Positions 7,520 through 8,110 of a DNA stretch of 8,110 nucleotides are shown one piece after another; the first letter of the stretch is position 1, and every line of letters begins with the position of its first letter. This DNA comes from Chloroflexota bacterium (GTDB lineage Bacteria; Chloroflexota; Anaerolineae; J102), in the NCBI GenBank assembly GCA_013152695.1, contig JAADFV010000076.1, positions 1 to 8,110 of the forward strand. Reading direction: 5' to 3'. Both the position numbers and the translations under genes were made by a program. The notes below the pieces were generated by a model that saw nothing but the letters and a program-made list of their open reading frames with translations, did no database searches and had not been told where the DNA came from.

Positions 7520-7956
7520 ATACCAACTGCATCCTCTTAGTCGAAGATAACCCCAGCGATGTGGAGCTGACTCGACGCGCCCTTGACCAAATCACAAATA
7601 ACATTGCTGTTGTCAAAGATGGTCAGGAAGCGCTAGATTATCTATTTGGTGAGGGTGCCTATACGGGCCGCGCTACAACTGATTTGCCTGCTTTGGTGTT
7701 GCTAGATTTGAAATTACCACGTCTGAGTGGACTGGAAGTCTTGAAACGGATCCGAGCTGATCTCCGCACTCGGCGCCTGGTGGTGATCATGCTTTCCTCT
7801 TCGCGGCAGGAAGAGGACGTGATTGCCAGCTATGAGCTGGGGGTCAACAGCTACATCCGTAAACCGGTCAATTTCGCCGATTTCACAGAAGCGATCAGGC
7901 TGTTGGGGTTGTATTGGCTGGAAATCAATGAGCCACCACCCCCCACAGGCAGGTAA
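7516..7956 (+). CDS. Rcp1/CheY-like single-domain response regulator
   Basis: 146-residue receiver that should take a phosphoryl group from the adjacent kinase. All key residues are present: acid pocket Glu10/Asp11 (LLVEDNPSDVELT), phospho-acceptor Asp64 (LLDLKLPRLSGLEVL), the switch Ser94 (MLSSS), Tyr113 and Lys116 (SYIRKPV). The LFGEGAYTGR insert, the YWLEINEPPP tail and the MLSSS segment are typical of Rcp1-type receivers that pair with phytochrome-like or GAF/PAS kinases. No DNA-binding, GGDEF or other output domain follows, so it acts by protein contact or passes phosphate on. Its ATG overlaps the kinase TGA (ATGA), giving tight translational coupling and matched stoichiometry. The target is not in the window. 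Confidence 0.92.
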   Translation: MNTNCILLVEDNPSDVELTRRALDQITNNIAVVKDGQEALDYLFGEGAYTGRATTDLPALVLLDLKLPRLSGLEVLKRIRADLRTRRLVVIMLSSSRQEEDVIASYELGVNSYIRKPVNFADFTEAIRLLGLYWLEINEPPPPTGR

Positions 7957-7963
7957 ATGGGGG
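7940..7963 (+). other. G/C hairpin spanning the response-regulator stop codon
   Basis: CCCCCA (7940-7945) pairs with TGGGGG (7958-7963) around a 12-base loop that includes the TAA stop (7954-7956). No T-run follows directly; the nearest is TTTTT at 8013-8017. It could slow the polymerase or stabilise the mRNA end, but the C-run is also explained by the Pro codons of the tail. Confidence 0.2.
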
Positions 7964-8110
7964 AGAACACCAACAGCGACGCAAGTTTTCCGGGGACATC
8001 TTAAGCGGGGCATTTTTACGCTAGCGGGTATGTTGCGGGGATGAACTTCGATACCTCACGGATACGGTGAAAACCAGCGCTCATCACACCTGCAACGCAA
8101 GGGGAAACCA
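7957..8110. other. Right-hand end, no supported gene
   Basis: ATG codons at 7957 and 8041 open frames of only 15 and 9 codons. A GTG at 8067 opens a frame that runs to the window edge for 14 codons (VKTSAHHTCNARGN), with no Shine-Dalgarno seen, so it cannot be called a gene. GCGGG occurs three times (8005, 8024, 8035) and CGCTAGCG (8019-8026) is a short palindrome. Nothing else is recognised. Confidence 0.5.

Noticed and set aside
8005..8040. Three GCGGG copies as a possible iteron or repeat array
   Set aside because: Five-base units at uneven spacing (19 and 11 bases) are too short to support a repeat call.
1..8110. CRISPR array, tRNA/rRNA, transposase, phage or anti-phage defence system
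   Set aside because: No regularly spaced repeats, RNA-gene signatures, transposase motifs or terminal inverted repeats were seen. The nuclease-helicase fits housekeeping AddA.

Overview
The window holds the end of a DNA-repair gene and, behind a 354-base gap, a compact signal-transduction cassette. All genes read on the + strand. Base composition is moderate to high in G+C. The sensor style is multi-domain: 5TM-LYT, PAS and GAF modules joined by long coiled coils, with an Rcp1-type single-domain response regulator. An AddA-type helicase-nuclease lies beside it. Together these suggest a bacterium of the Chloroflexota (Anaerolineae/Caldilineae-like). That placement is an inference from protein style, not from a marker gene.

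Positions 1-2985 carry the C-terminal ~990 residues of an AddA/RecB-family UvrD-like helicase with an intact C-terminal RecB-type nuclease. The reading frame is open to the left edge, so the N-terminus and Walker A motif lie outside the window. Positions 2986-3339 are non-coding. They contain a hairpin with a UNCG-type loop just after addA, a short direct repeat, a plausible sigma70-like promoter, and a leader hairpin followed by a T-run that could act as a terminator or attenuator.

Positions 3340-7956 form a probable three-gene operon. (1) A membrane 5TM-LYT/PAS/GAF protein ends in a signalling helix and has no histidine-kinase core. (2) A two-TM PAS/GAF/GAF sensor histidine kinase has a complete HisKA/HATPase core. 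(3) A CheY-like Rcp1-type receiver has no output domain, and its start codon overlaps the kinase stop by four bases (ATGA). The simplest model is that the kinase phosphorylates the receiver at Asp64. The kinase-less membrane protein would supply a second sensory input, possibly through the shared coiled-coil linker. The downstream effector is not in the window.

The last ~150 bases show no supported gene. I saw no tRNA, rRNA, CRISPR array, insertion sequence or phage gene. Nothing here is a clearly new system. The most unusual element is the kinase-less sensor paired with a complete kinase/receiver pair.
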